A program made the translations under genes and the position numbers. A stretch of 64,000 nucleotides of DNA, taken from contig CAWVLT010000074.1 in assembly GCA_963930185.1 (NCBI GenBank), positions 1 through 64,000 on the forward strand. The letters run 5' to 3'. Positions within the stretch are counted from its first letter, which is position 1. Each line of letters opens with the position of its first letter. The notes beneath the pieces are model-generated. The model saw only the letters and a program-made list of their open reading frames with translations. It was not told the origin of the DNA and searched no databases. This DNA is from JAGZEG01 sp963930185 (GTDB lineage: Bacteria; Actinomycetota; Coriobacteriia; Coriobacteriales; UMGS124). Below, piece by piece: positions 52,078 through 61,294 of the stretch.

Positions 52078-53469
52078 CTACATGTCGATGGTAACGCCGC
52101 TCGGCCCGATGACATCCAGCGTGAGCTGACGGGCGTACTCGATTGGGTCTGCTTCCGTGCCCAGCGACTGGTGGGCGTAGGCAAGGTCGTAGGTATAGTC
52201 CTTGAGCTTGAACACCTGGTGCCAGCCCGAGTCGGCGCTCACGTGATTGATGAGCGGCGTCCACATGGGGTCGACCAGCTCCACCTCGCTGCCATCGCCC
52301 ACGCGTTCGAACGCGCAGGTGAAGCAGCCCTCCACGTTCTCTATGGCAAGGGGCTGGTTGCTCAGGAAGTTGCCGAGGGAGTACACGACTAGCGTCGTAT
52401 CCCCCGTCTCGTTGCCGTTGACGTCGAGGGCGGGCACCCATTCGATGGGCTGAATCACATGCGGCCCAAAGCCCAGGACCAGATCGACTCCCAGGTTGGC
52501 AAGGTGCTGCGCGTAGTAGCGCTGCAGGTCGTTGGGCGTGGTGGAGTTCTCGTCACCCCAGCTCATGGCGACGATCACCACGTCGGCCCCCGCCTCGTTG
52601 CGGGCGCGCTCGACGTCGGCCGTCATGGCGTCGACGTCGGCTTCGGCCACCGCCCACTTCTGGTCGTCGGGCAGCACGTAGCCGTTGAGCGAGTCGGTGT
52701 AGGCGAGGAAGGCAAACCGGATCCCGTCACGCTCGGTCACCCTGATCGTTGCGCGGTCCTCGGCACTCACGAACGTGCCCGTCGTGAGCATCTGGGGGTA
52801 GGCCGACCAGGTGGCGCTCGAGTTGAGAATGCCCTCGAAGCCCATGTCCCACGAGTGGTTGGTCGCGGTGGTACTCAGGTTCCAGCCGGCGTTGACGACG
52901 TTCTCGGCGACCCCCGCCGGCGAGTTGAAGACGGGGTAGCCGGAAAGCCCGAGGTAGTCTCCGCCCAGGATGGTCTCGATGTCGATGAAGTTGAGGTCGT
53001 GCGTGGCGAGGATGTCGCTCACGCCGGCATACATGGGGGTGAAGTCGTACCAGCCGTCGCCTATGGTCCCCGCGTTGGCGTCGGCCTCGTCGACCACGGG
53101 CATGTGCATGAGGTTGTCGCCGACGGCGGACAGCGTCACGCGCGAGTAGGTGGTCTCACGCACCACCGGCAGCAGGTCGCGGGTGTCGGTGGTGGTCTGG
53201 CCAGACGAGCCATCCGGGCTGGTCAGCGCCTCCGGCCCCTGCGTCGACGTGTTGCCGTCGGCGGGCGCGGTGATTCCGGCATCGCCCTGATCGTCTCCGG
53301 AGCCCGAGCTCGTGAGCATCCGCTCGGCCACGCAGGTCATGAGGACGGCGGCGATGGCAATGACGAGCAGCCCCGCCACGATGGCGATGGTGAGGACGGC
53401 AGGGAACGCCCGCGATGAGCGCCTGGGTGCCATGTGCTGGGCTGCGTGTTTGCCGATCGGGCGGGACAT
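52078..53469 (-). CDS. CapA-family membrane-anchored protein
   Basis: A 463-residue protein of the CapA / PgsA metallophosphatase-like family. The ATG at 53469 follows GGGGAAGCCAGAC. Residues about 20-45 are a single membrane anchor (AVLTIAIVAGLLVIAIAAVL), then a Ser/Thr/Gly-rich linker and the outside domain from about residue 115 (RVTLSAVGDNLMHMPV). Family residues: NFIDIETIL, TTATNHSWDMGFEGIL and VVIVAMSWGDEN, which line a metal site. CapA proteins were named from poly-gamma-glutamate synthesis, but lone members are common and uncharacterised. There are no cap or pgs partners here. Confidence 0.9.
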   Translation of the reverse strand: MSRPIGKHAAQHMAPRRSSRAFPAVLTIAIVAGLLVIAIAAVLMTCVAERMLTSSGSGDDQGDAGITAPADGNTSTQGPEALTSPDGSSGQTTTDTRDLLPVVRETTYSRVTLSAVGDNLMHMPVVDEADANAGTIGDGWYDFTPMYAGVSDILATHDLNFIDIETILGGDYLGLSGYPVFNSPAGVAENVVNAGWNLSTTATNHSWDMGFEGILNSSATWSAYPQMLTTGTFVSAEDRATIRVTERDGIRFAFLAYTDSLNGYVLPDDQKWAVAEADVDAMTADVERARNEAGADVVIVAMSWGDENSTTPNDLQRYYAQHLANLGVDLVLGFGPHVIQPIEWVPALDVNGNETGDTTLVVYSLGNFLSNQPLAIENVEGCFTCAFERVGDGSEVELVDPMWTPLINHVSADSGWHQVFKLKDYTYDLAYAHQSLGTEADPIEYARQLTLDVIGPSGVTIDM

Positions 53470-53706
53470 GTCTGGCTTCCCCTAACTTACCTGCGTTCTC
53501 GCGTCCGCATGGCCGTACGGGCGGGGGACGCGAGGGCTTTGACGATGCTTCGGCGTGGCGTCGGGGCTGGTTCGGGTGCGTAAGGGGTGTGTTGGAAGGA
53601 TGACGCGAACAACCAGTGCACAAGATACACGAGGCGAGGCGAATCACATCGCTAGAATCAAAAAACGTTGCCAAAACGAACAAGTCGGACGAGGAGATGT
53701 GGGGCC

Positions 53707-54279
53707 GTGGATCACCTGGGTCATGACGATGAGCGCTTCATGCGCCTTGCCCTGGAGCAGGCGTGTCTGGCGGCCGAGCAGGGGGAGGTGCCTATCGGCG
53801 CCGTCGTGGTGTGCGAGGGCGAGGTCGTCGCCCGCGCCTACAATCGCCGGGAGCTGGACTTCGACCCCTCGGCGCATGCCGAGTTCTCGGCGCTCGTCCA
53901 GGCGTCGCAGGCGTTGGGGCGCTGGCGGCTTACGGGCTGCACGGTCTACGTGACGCTCGAGCCCTGCCTCATGTGTGCCGGCCTCATGGTTAACGCCCGC
54001 ATCGACCGCTGCGTGTACGGAGCGCCCGACCCCAAGGGCGGTGCGCTGGGTACGCTCTACGACGTGAGCCACGATCCCAGGCTCAACCACGAGTTCGAGG
54101 TGACGCCCGGCGTTCTGCACGAGGAGTGCGCCGAGCAGCTGCGGTCGTTCTTCGCCGAGCTGCGCCGCCAGCGCAGGGAGGCGCGCGAGAGGGCTCGCCT
54201 GGCGGGCATGGCCAGCGAGACCGGCGCGACTGGAGGGGAGGCTGCCGCAGACGACGGGGCCGATGGCCAACGTGGCTGA
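53707..54279 (+). CDS. tadA: tRNA-specific adenosine deaminase TadA
   Basis: A 190-residue zinc enzyme that converts A34 to inosine in tRNA-Arg(ACG). The start is a GTG at 53707 behind GAGGAG; the frame opens at 53668 but that part is basic and non-conserved. Zinc ligands are HAE (57-59) and PCLMC (86-90), with Glu59 as the proton shuttle. LTGCTVYVTLEPC and YGAPDPKGGALGTLYDV are family typical. The C-terminal tail (ETGATGGEAAADDGADGQ) is low complexity. It is flanked by leftward genes, so it is transcribed alone. Confidence 0.93.
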   Translation: MDHLGHDDERFMRLALEQACLAAEQGEVPIGAVVVCEGEVVARAYNRRELDFDPSAHAEFSALVQASQALGRWRLTGCTVYVTLEPCLMCAGLMVNARIDRCVYGAPDPKGGALGTLYDVSHDPRLNHEFEVTPGVLHEECAEQLRSFFAELRRQRREARERARLAGMASETGATGGEAAADDGADGQRG

Positions 54280-54356
54280 CGGGCCATGCTGACCGCTGGT
54301 GTCACCACGACAGACGACGGCTGGGCCACGCCTGCCGGCGGTTGCACCACATCTCG

Positions 54357-55358
54357 CTAGGCCACGGTGTAGTACTGCTCGATGAGGACCGACGCGATGA
54401 TCTTGGTGCCGTTGTTGTCGAAGGCGATGTAGTACGTGCCGTCTCCCTCGTACACGAAGTAGACCCATCCGCGCACGGTCTGGCCGGGTCCCACGGGCCC
54501 CATGGCGGTGACGTCATCGACAAAGTAGGGGGCCGGGTCGTCCTGACGAGCGTATCCCGGGTTGAACTTGGCGTAGAGGTCGGCGGTGATGGCCTCTGCC
54601 TGCGAGGAGTTGTTGGTGATGGTCACAGGCACGCCCACGCACCATCTGCCGTCCCACACCGGGTCACCGGAGACGAAGGTCTGCGTCCACAGGTAGGTGT
54701 CGCGATAGCCGTCGCCGTCGCTGTCCATATCCCTGTCGAAGGTGAGCGTGAGACCTCCCACGTCAAAGGGGCTCAGCTCGGGCACGGCGGTGCTGACGTC
54801 GAACGTTCCCAGGCGGGCGGGAATCGCGCGCATGCCCGTGCTGCGCGAGCTGGGGATGTCGATCTCGAGCTCGGTCTTGGCGCCGAGCAGGTTGTCGAAG
54901 CTCAGCGTGTAGGTTCCCGCACCCTTGTAGAGGATGTGCGCGGTGCCCGATACCTCCTGGCCCACCGGGATGTTGCCCGTGGTGAGCAGGTCGTCGTCAA
55001 AGTACGCGGTGATGTCGGTCTGGCTCTGCCCGTTGGGGTCGAGGATCTTGCAGTACAGAGGGCTCAGGACGCGGCTCATCTCGTCGTTGTTCGTGACCGT
55101 CGCAGGGACACCCACGATCAGGGCGCCGTTGTTCTGGGACTGGGGGTTGTCTATCTGCGTCCACGCCCACACGCTCGAGTCGACGTCGAGGGCGACGATG
55201 AGGTTCTCGAAGTCGACCGCACCTTCGGGGAGGGTGTCGACCGGCTCGGTCTGCTGCGCGTTGGGATCCTCGATTCCGAGGATCGAGCAGCCGCTCGCCA
55301 TAGCGGCGAACATGGTGCCAGAGGCTAGGGCGGCGATGAACTTGGCGCGCGTGAGCAT
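54357..55358 (-). CDS. Predicted lipoprotein with two tandem domains
   Basis: A 333-residue exported lipoprotein of unknown function. The start is the ATG at 55358 (MLTRAKFIAALASGTMF) after GGGAGAGACC. The lipobox is MASGC with the lipid cysteine at residue 24. Two related beta-rich repeats of about 130 residues follow: the first has VTNNDEMSRVLSPLYCKI and GAGTYTLSFDN, the second VTITNNSSQAEAITADLYAK and GDGTYYIAFDN. An acidic DMDSDGDGYRD loop in the second could bind Ca2+. It is not obviously part of an operon. Confidence 0.8.
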   Translation of the reverse strand: MLTRAKFIAALASGTMFAAMASGCSILGIEDPNAQQTEPVDTLPEGAVDFENLIVALDVDSSVWAWTQIDNPQSQNNGALIVGVPATVTNNDEMSRVLSPLYCKILDPNGQSQTDITAYFDDDLLTTGNIPVGQEVSGTAHILYKGAGTYTLSFDNLLGAKTELEIDIPSSRSTGMRAIPARLGTFDVSTAVPELSPFDVGGLTLTFDRDMDSDGDGYRDTYLWTQTFVSGDPVWDGRWCVGVPVTITNNSSQAEAITADLYAKFNPGYARQDDPAPYFVDDVTAMGPVGPGQTVRGWVYFVYEGDGTYYIAFDNNGTKIIASVLIEQYYTVA

Positions 55359-55464
55359 GGTCTCTCCCTGCGTGATACGGCAATCCTTCGGTCTGCGCGT
55401 GGCGAAGTCGGTGCGAGGTGCGCATAACCGAAGAAATATGATAGCCATTTTCCCCGCATAACGC

Positions 55465-55497
55465 AAAGCGCCCTGGTCAGATGACCCGCCAGGGCGC
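55465..55497 (-). terminator. Terminator of the DEAD-box helicase gene
   Basis: GCGCCCTGG / CCAGGGCGC with a 12-base loop, followed by TTTGCG on the minus strand, 33 bp past the stop at 55530. Confidence 0.75.
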
Positions 55498-55529
55498 CTC
55501 TCGGGGCGCTTTCTCTGGCCTCGTGTCCT

Positions 55530-56921
55530 CTACGTGTGTCGCCCGAACCGACCGGCCGAAGGCCCGCGCCCGCGGCTTCGCGAGCTGCTGAACATGCTGC
55601 GGGCGCTGCGCGTGGCGGCGCGCTTGGGGTTGGGCACGATGCGCCCTGCGCCAAACGAGAATCCCTCGGGCTCCCACACCGGCACGAGTTGCTTGGTGAA
55701 GTACTCAATCTCGCGCAGGGGGCTCACCTCGTCGGGTGCCATGAAGGTGAAGGCGACGCCGCTTTCGCCCGCGCGGCCCGTGCGGCCGATGCGGTGCACG
55801 TAGTCCTCCGGGTCCAGCGGCACGTCGAAGTTCACCACCCAGTCGATGCCCTCCACGTCGATGCCGCGGCTCATGACGTCGGTTGCCACGAGGATCTCGA
55901 GCTTGCCGGCGCGGAAGTTGGCTAGCGCGCGCTCGCGGTCGCGCTGACGGCGGTCGGCGTGCATGACGCCCACCGTGCGCCCGCCCTTCTCCAGGGCAGC
56001 CGCCACGGCGTCGACGCGCTGCTTGGTGCGGCAGAACACGAGGACTCGGCTCGGCTTGCCCTGCTCGACGAGGTGTGACAGCAGGCTCACCTTCTGCCCC
56101 TGCACCACGGGGATGAGGCGCTGCTCCACGGTGTCGGCCGTCTGGCCGGCGCGGGCGATCTCCACGTTTGCGGGGTCGTTGAGCATGGAGGGCATGCTGC
56201 GCTCGATGTCTCCCGAGATCGTCGCCGAGAACAGCAGGGTCTGGCGCTGCTTGGGCAGCTGGGCGATGATCTTGCGCACGCTGGGCCAAAAGCCCATGTC
56301 GAGCATGCGGTCGGCCTCGTCAAGCACGAGCACGCGCACGTGTGAGAGACTGGCCGCGTTGCGGTCGAGCAGGTCGAGAAGCCGCCCGGGGGTGGCGACG
56401 AGCATGTCGCAGCCCTGCGACAGGCGCTTGATCTGCCGGTCGTAGCGGTCACCGCCGATAGCCGTCACGATGACCTGGCCGCTCTTCTCGGCCACGACGC
56501 GCGTCACGTCGTCGATCTGGTGCGCCAGCTCGCGCGTGGGCGTGATGATGAGGGCGTGCGGCCCACGGTCGGTGCGCTTGTGGCGACGGCGCTTCTTGGT
56601 GGGCGCGCCGGCGGATGGCTCGGCCGCCCTGCCTTCGCCGCTGGCATCCCCCGTGGTGCCGTCGTTGCCGGTGGCATCCTTGGCGGCGGCCTCGTCCCTC
56701 TCGGTAGCCTCGTCTGCGAGCCGGCCGATGAGCTGCAGCGTAGGCAGGGTGAACGCGGCGGTCTTCCCGGTGCCTGTCTGCGCGGTGGCAACGACGTCAC
56801 GCCCCTGCAGGATGAGAGGGATGGCCTGGCTTTGGACCGGCGTGGGCTCGGAGTAGCCCAGGGCCTCGACGCCAGCAAGTATCTGCTCGTTAAGCCCGAG
56901 CTCGGCAAATGAAGTATTCAT
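55530..56921 (-). CDS. DEAD-box ATP-dependent RNA helicase
   Basis: A 463-residue RNA helicase with all core motifs: Q-motif region (FAELGLNEQILAGVEALGY), AQTGTGKT (motif I), PTRELA (Ia), TPGR (Ib), DEADRMLDMGF (II), FSATI (III), FCRTK, SRGIDVEGIDWVVNFD (V) and HRIGRTGR (VI). An insert of about 50 residues rich in Glu/Ala/Lys (TERDEAAAKDATGNDG...) lies between motifs I and Ia, and a basic C-terminal tail follows the core. Such enzymes (RhlE/CshA-like) act in ribosome assembly and mRNA decay. The ribosome site before the ATG at 56921 is weak. Confidence 0.95.
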   Translation of the reverse strand: MNTSFAELGLNEQILAGVEALGYSEPTPVQSQAIPLILQGRDVVATAQTGTGKTAAFTLPTLQLIGRLADEATERDEAAAKDATGNDGTTGDASGEGRAAEPSAGAPTKKRRRHKRTDRGPHALIITPTRELAHQIDDVTRVVAEKSGQVIVTAIGGDRYDRQIKRLSQGCDMLVATPGRLLDLLDRNAASLSHVRVLVLDEADRMLDMGFWPSVRKIIAQLPKQRQTLLFSATISGDIERSMPSMLNDPANVEIARAGQTADTVEQRLIPVVQGQKVSLLSHLVEQGKPSRVLVFCRTKQRVDAVAAALEKGGRTVGVMHADRRQRDRERALANFRAGKLEILVATDVMSRGIDVEGIDWVVNFDVPLDPEDYVHRIGRTGRAGESGVAFTFMAPDEVSPLREIEYFTKQLVPVWEPEGFSFGAGRIVPNPKRAATRSARSMFSSSRSRGRGPSAGRFGRHT

Positions 56922-57033
56922 AGGTGCTAGTATGCGCCATTTGCGCAGAAAAGTGAAATGGGATATCTGGGAGGCTTTGGCCCGCGCGGCAACGAAGGCG
57001 ATGGCCAGCCGTTCTGTGATTGCGGGTAATAAA

Positions 57034-57093
57034 GTTAGCGATTGCGTTGTCGATTATGTTGTCAATTAAGTTGTCGATTATGTTAGCGATAGC
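57034..57093. repeat. Five tandem 12-bp repeats spanning the pncA stop codon
   Basis: Exact 12-bp register from 57034: GTTAGCGATTGC, GTTGTCGATTAT, GTTGTCAATTAA, GTTGTCGATTAT, GTTAGCGATAGC. The stop codon of the leftward nicotinamidase gene (57078-57080) lies inside the fourth unit, so the last four codons are repeat-derived. Units are a multiple of three. Confidence 0.85.
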
Positions 57094-57752
57094 GTTCCCG
57101 TGATGACGGTCACACCTGCCCTGCGCATCTCCTCCGCGGCTCGCTGACTGTCGCCGGGCTGCGCCTCCACGGCGCGGGTCGCCGCTAGCGGCAGCGTCAC
57201 CGCGTAGTCCAGTGCGCGGGCGTCCAGTGCGCTGTACTTCACGCAGTAGTCGCAGGCAAGGCCGCAGATCACCAGCTCGTCAACGCCATGCTCCTGCAGC
57301 CAGGGGTGCAGGTCGGTGGCGCTGGCGTGGTCGTTGTCGAAGAACGCCGAGTACGAGTCGAGCAGGGGGTCGCAGCCCTTGTGCACCACGTGCGCGAGGT
57401 GCGAGGCATTCAGGTTGGGGTGCAGCTCGGCGCCATGCGTGTCCTGGACGCAGTGGTCGGGCCAGAGCCGCTGAACGCGCTGTCCGTGATCGCGGTCGTT
57501 GTGGTCGCCGCCTTTCGCCGGTGGCTCCGGCAGATCGATGACCTCGCCGATCGCGTGTCCCGGATGTGCGGAGGCAAAGCTCACATGGCCGGAGGGGTGC
57601 CAGTCCTGCGTGGCCACGATGGGCAGGCCCTGGCTGGCAAAGTCGGCGATCATCTCGTTGACGACGGGGATGATCTCGTCACCGCCCGCAACGGCCAGTG
57701 CGCCGCCGGGGCAGAAGTCGTTCTGGATGTCGATGATGAGCAGCACCTTCAT
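57078..57752 (-). CDS. pncA: Nicotinamidase / pyrazinamidase
   Basis: A 224-residue hydrolase converting nicotinamide to nicotinic acid for NAD salvage. The start is set at the ATG at 57752 (MKVLLIIDIQNDFCPGG); a GTG at 57764 overlaps the GGAGG. The catalytic triad is Asp8, Lys125 and Cys170 (HKGCD; CGLACDYCV) and the metal ligands are Asp50, His52 and His56 (DWHPSGH). An insert at residues 75-95 (PPAKGGDHNDRDHGQ) is longer than usual. The C-terminus ends in a tandem repeat. It lies 63 bp downstream of the YcxB-like gene on the same strand and may be co-transcribed. Confidence 0.93.
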   Translation of the reverse strand: MKVLLIIDIQNDFCPGGALAVAGGDEIIPVVNEMIADFASQGLPIVATQDWHPSGHVSFASAHPGHAIGEVIDLPEPPAKGGDHNDRDHGQRVQRLWPDHCVQDTHGAELHPNLNASHLAHVVHKGCDPLLDSYSAFFDNDHASATDLHPWLQEHGVDELVICGLACDYCVKYSALDARALDYAVTLPLAATRAVEAQPGDSQRAAEEMRRAGVTVITGTLSLT

Positions 57753-57815
57753 CTGTGAGCGCACCTCCGCCGAATCGCTTGCCGAGACTCCTGCGACGCC
57801 CGACGCTTCGTCGCC

Positions 57816-58604
57816 TTAGGCCTTGTCCTCGCCGTCCCGGCTGTCCTTGTTGCTGCCACCCGCGTTGACCTCAGCCTGCTGATCGTTGGCCTCGGCATTG
57901 TCATCAGGTGTGTTACTGGGTTCGTCGCTGCTCGATTCGGCCTCGTCCGCCCTGCGTCGCTCCGCCCAGGCGATGACCTCCTCGAAGCTGCCTTTGGCAA
58001 ACGGCACGGCGGGTACGGTGACACCCGAGCGGTCAAACGCAAGCACGGCGATCTGGTCGTTGTGGGCCACGCTGGAGAGGTCGGTCAGGGCGAACTCGGT
58101 CACGCTGTCGTCGCCGCGGGTGAGCTCGACGTGATCGTCGAAGATGTCGACGCGACGATGCATCTCGGAGGGGTCGAGCTGACGGATCATCTTCTTGGCG
58201 GTGAGCTCGCAGGCCTTGGAGCGATACCACAGCATGCCCACACCCATGGCGCCCAGCACCAGCGCAAGCGGCCACATCGAGGAGGCGAGCACGGCGCAGG
58301 CGATGGCAAGCGCGATGTCGATAACCGCCATGGCCAGCGCGAACTTCTTCTGTCTGGCGCCAACGAGCACGTCCACGTACTTGGTGAGCAGGGCGATGTC
58401 GGTGTCGTACTCGACCGAGAAGAGCGGCTCGCGCGCATCGGCCTTGGCGGGCGTGGGGGTTGCGGGGGCTGCTGATGCGGCGGGGGCCGGTGCGGGGTTT
58501 GGCTCGAGGGCGGGTGCCGGCGCGGGTTTGGGCTGCTCGGGCGCGGCGGCGTCCTGCTCCTGGCCGGTGGTCTGGCTGGTCTGGTCGGTGATCTGGTCGG
58601 TCAT
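57816..58604 (-). CDS. YcxB-like membrane protein with long acidic/proline-rich N-terminus
   Basis: A 262-residue protein. The start is placed at the ATG at 58604 (MTDQITDQTSQTTGQ) after GAGGCC; the frame extends to 58694 without support. Residues 1-60 are a Pro/Ala/Glu-rich disordered tail, then FSVEYDTDIALLTKYVDVL, two membrane segments (about 85-130) and a soluble C-terminal YcxB-like domain (ELTAKKMIRQLDPSEMHRRV and VAHNDQIAVLAFDRSG). The last 40 residues are again low complexity. The function of the family is unknown. Confidence 0.75.
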   Translation of the reverse strand: MTDQITDQTSQTTGQEQDAAAPEQPKPAPAPALEPNPAPAPAASAAPATPTPAKADAREPLFSVEYDTDIALLTKYVDVLVGARQKKFALAMAVIDIALAIACAVLASSMWPLALVLGAMGVGMLWYRSKACELTAKKMIRQLDPSEMHRRVDIFDDHVELTRGDDSVTEFALTDLSSVAHNDQIAVLAFDRSGVTVPAVPFAKGSFEEVIAWAERRRADEAESSSDEPSNTPDDNAEANDQQAEVNAGGSNKDSRDGEDKA

Positions 58605-59177
58605 GATGGCCTCGATTCTGGGGATGCGGTTGCTATGGCATCGGCATTGCTGCCGGAACTGACTCTGCGTGCGAGTATACCCGCAGTTTGGCATCCGGCA
58701 GGGGTGCGCGGCCAGATTTCCGCCAAGAAGCGTCGATCATTGCGCGGGCAGCCGCCTCTGCTGCTAAAAAAGTTGAACTTAGGATGATTTGGAAGTTGGG
58801 GTGGACAATCGCGTCGTCCCTGCTTGGTGCACCCACTATCAGGAGCGCAAGAAAATGCAGGTAAACCATGGTGAGGTCAGTCGTTCACCGGATGATCGCG
58901 GAACAATTTTCAGGACGAACAAAGCGCCGCCCGTTCCGAAAGCCTCCGAGCAATCCTATCTCGATATTTTTTAGCAAAACGCGACGTTTCGCGCGCAGCG
59001 GAAGCCTCTGGACGCTCGGGCACGCGGCGCGGAGATGGCGTTGCATGGTGGCGATTTTGCCGCATCACCCAGTTAGTGTGAGGGCTCTGGCCTGCGGAGA
59101 TCGTACTCTGATGCCGAGGCCCGGCCAGCCAGGTCTTGGGCCATGCCACAAGAAGGCAACCAAAGGAGGTCGTTCGT
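58605..59177. other. Intergenic region upstream of the 59178 flavoprotein
   Basis: About 570 bp between divergent genes. A less GC-rich patch at 58760-58800 (AAAAAAGTTGAACTTAGG) is the likely promoter area. No repeat, RNA gene or supported small gene seen. Confidence 0.4.
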
Positions 59178-60944
59178 ATGAAGCGTTCACACGACAGTCT
59201 CGACAGGCGCGCGTTCGTAAAGGGCGCCGGCGCCAGCATCGCCGCCGGCCTGATGGCAGCGGGCGCCACGTCTGCCCTCGCCGAGGAAGCGGCCGAGGAG
59301 TCCGCGGCCGAGCAGCCCGCTGCTCCGTCTGCCTCGGGTGAGCCCATGACTGCCGAGGCGTTCAACAACCTCACCTGGAGCTTCGAGGTTCCGCCGGAGC
59401 CGGTGAGCGATGACCAGATCACCCAGACCATCACCGACGACGTCATCGTAATCGGCTCGGGTGTCGCCGGCCTCATGACCGCCGCCTCGATCCTGGGCCA
59501 TGGTGGCAGCTGCACGCTGTTCTCCGCCGGCACCAAGGCCGTCTCGCGCGGTGGCTCCAACCATGCCGTGGGCACTAAGACCCAGGAGCGTCTGGGCATC
59601 GACTACACGCCCGAGTCGGCTGCCGCCTACTTCAACAACGAGATCTCCCGTCAGGGCTATCGCATGGACTCGCGCAAGTGGTGGCGCTTCATCAACGAGT
59701 CGGGCGAGGCCATGGACTGGGTGACCGACATCATGGAGCAGGCCGGCTACACCACTACGCTCGAGCTGCCCTACGAGGATCCCAACGGCACGTTCACCAT
59801 CCCCTCGGGCGCCCACAACTTCTATGGCCCCGAGATCACCAACAGCGCCAACGAGGGCGAGCCGCTGCTCACCGCCACGCTCGAGAAGTACATCCTGGAC
59901 AACGGCGGCACCATCACCTACAGCACCAAGGCCGAGTACCTCATCCGCGAGGACGACAACACCGGTCGCGTGACTGGCGTCGTGGCCACCGATGCCGACG
60001 GCAACTACGTCAAGTATGAGGGCACCAAGGGCATCGTCCTGGCCACCGGCGACTTCTCCGGCGACCCCGACATGATGGCCAAGTACTGCAACGCCTTCGC
60101 CGACTATGTGAGCGAGCTTGCCGGCGACTACGACGTCGAGTTCCAGTTCGGCGGCCTCATGCCCGGCGATGGCCAGAAGATGGGCCTGTGGGTCGGCGCG
60201 GCCTGGCAGAACACCACGCCCAGCGCCCCGATGATCGGCTGGTACGGCTTCCCGGCGCCGCACTCCGACGAGAACCACCCCGGCATCCTGCTCAACGTCG
60301 AGGGCGAGCGCTTCATCAACGAGGACACCTCGGCCGTGTACGCCGGCTACGCGGTGAGCGGTCAGACCGATCACAAGGTCTTCACCGTGTGGGACTCCGA
60401 CTTTGCGTATCGCTTCGACACGTGGGAGGCCCTGGGCAACAACATGGACGGCCTGGGCATCGTGCCGGTGAGCGCCGAGGAGAAGGCCGCCGAGTTCGAG
60501 GCCGGCGTCGAGGGCGGTACCTACGTCAAGGGCGACACCATCGAGGACGTGCTCAACCAGCTGGCCGAGCAGGGCGGCATCGACGTGGAGGCCGCCAAGG
60601 CGACCATCGACGCCTACAACGCCGACGTCGCGGCTGGCCAGGACACCCAGTTCCACAAGTGCGCCGAGCACCTCATCCCCATCGAGAACGGTCCGTTCTA
60701 CGGCCAGTACAACCAGCTCGGCCAGGCGCAGTTCCTCTGCGTGCTGGGTGGTCTGCGCACCTCTCCCAAGTGCGAGGTGTGCGACGCCAACAACAAGCCC
60801 ATCGAGGGCCTGTACAACGTGGGCTGCATGATGGGCGACTTCTTCGGCACGTTCTACAACTTCCGCGTGCCGGGCGAGAGCATCGGCGCCACGTGCATCA
60901 CCTTCCCCTACCTGCTGGGCAAGGAGCTGGCCGAGGCCGAGTAG
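59178..60944 (+). CDS. TAT-exported FAD-dependent flavoprotein reductase
   Basis: A 588-residue single-flavin enzyme. The ATG at 59178 is preceded by AAAGGAGGT, a perfect ribosome site that suggests high expression. The signal motif is DRRAFVKG (9-16). An Ala/Glu-rich linker to residue 85 precedes the FAD loop GSGVAGLM (93-100). The substrate loop is GERFINEDTS. The C-terminal FAD region EGLYNVGCMMGDFFGTFYN with PGESIGATCITFP places it with the 28695 enzyme. CEVCD near the C-terminus resembles but is not a haem motif (Asp instead of His). Codon use is strongly GC-ending. The membrane LuxR gene at 61295 follows in the same direction. Confidence 0.89.
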   Translation: MKRSHDSLDRRAFVKGAGASIAAGLMAAGATSALAEEAAEESAAEQPAAPSASGEPMTAEAFNNLTWSFEVPPEPVSDDQITQTITDDVIVIGSGVAGLMTAASILGHGGSCTLFSAGTKAVSRGGSNHAVGTKTQERLGIDYTPESAAAYFNNEISRQGYRMDSRKWWRFINESGEAMDWVTDIMEQAGYTTTLELPYEDPNGTFTIPSGAHNFYGPEITNSANEGEPLLTATLEKYILDNGGTITYSTKAEYLIREDDNTGRVTGVVATDADGNYVKYEGTKGIVLATGDFSGDPDMMAKYCNAFADYVSELAGDYDVEFQFGGLMPGDGQKMGLWVGAAWQNTTPSAPMIGWYGFPAPHSDENHPGILLNVEGERFINEDTSAVYAGYAVSGQTDHKVFTVWDSDFAYRFDTWEALGNNMDGLGIVPVSAEEKAAEFEAGVEGGTYVKGDTIEDVLNQLAEQGGIDVEAAKATIDAYNADVAAGQDTQFHKCAEHLIPIENGPFYGQYNQLGQAQFLCVLGGLRTSPKCEVCDANNKPIEGLYNVGCMMGDFFGTFYNFRVPGESIGATCITFPYLLGKELAEAE

Positions 60945-61294
60945 GCTCGAGGTCGGGGCGTGCGGTTGCGCGGTCGGACGGCTGGGCGACCGGGCGGTGA
61001 GGTGGCGCCGGCGCGGTTGCGTGATCGGTTGGCGAGGCGATGCCCGCGCGGTGGGTCGCAGTGAGACGCCCCGCCCTGCCGCCGGGGGATGCGCAGGCAA
61101 CTTCGCGCAGATTCTCCCTTGTCGCCGGCTGCGGATGCCGCATACTCTCACCTAACAGTTTGACGCGCTTGAGGGCGGCGGTCTCGACTGGGGCTGCCGC
61201 CTCGTCCGTTATGTGGGCGACGGCCTGGTGAGAGCAGGGCCGGGACTTGGTGTGGCGAGGCAGGTGACTGATGCCGGGGAGGCCTGGACGGGTG
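60945..61294. other. GC-rich intergenic region between flavoprotein and LuxR genes
   Basis: About 350 bp. The first 90 bp are low-complexity G-rich sequence (repeated GGGCGACCGGGCGG-like runs), without a clear terminator. No gene supported. Confidence 0.4.

Noticed and set aside
60760..60790. CEVCD as a haem site in the 59178 flavoprotein
   Set aside because: The residue after the second Cys is Asp, not His, so it cannot be a CXXCH haem attachment site.
59187..61151. 654-codon open frame on the - strand
   Set aside because: Mirror of the 59178 flavoprotein; low-complexity composition and no start signal.
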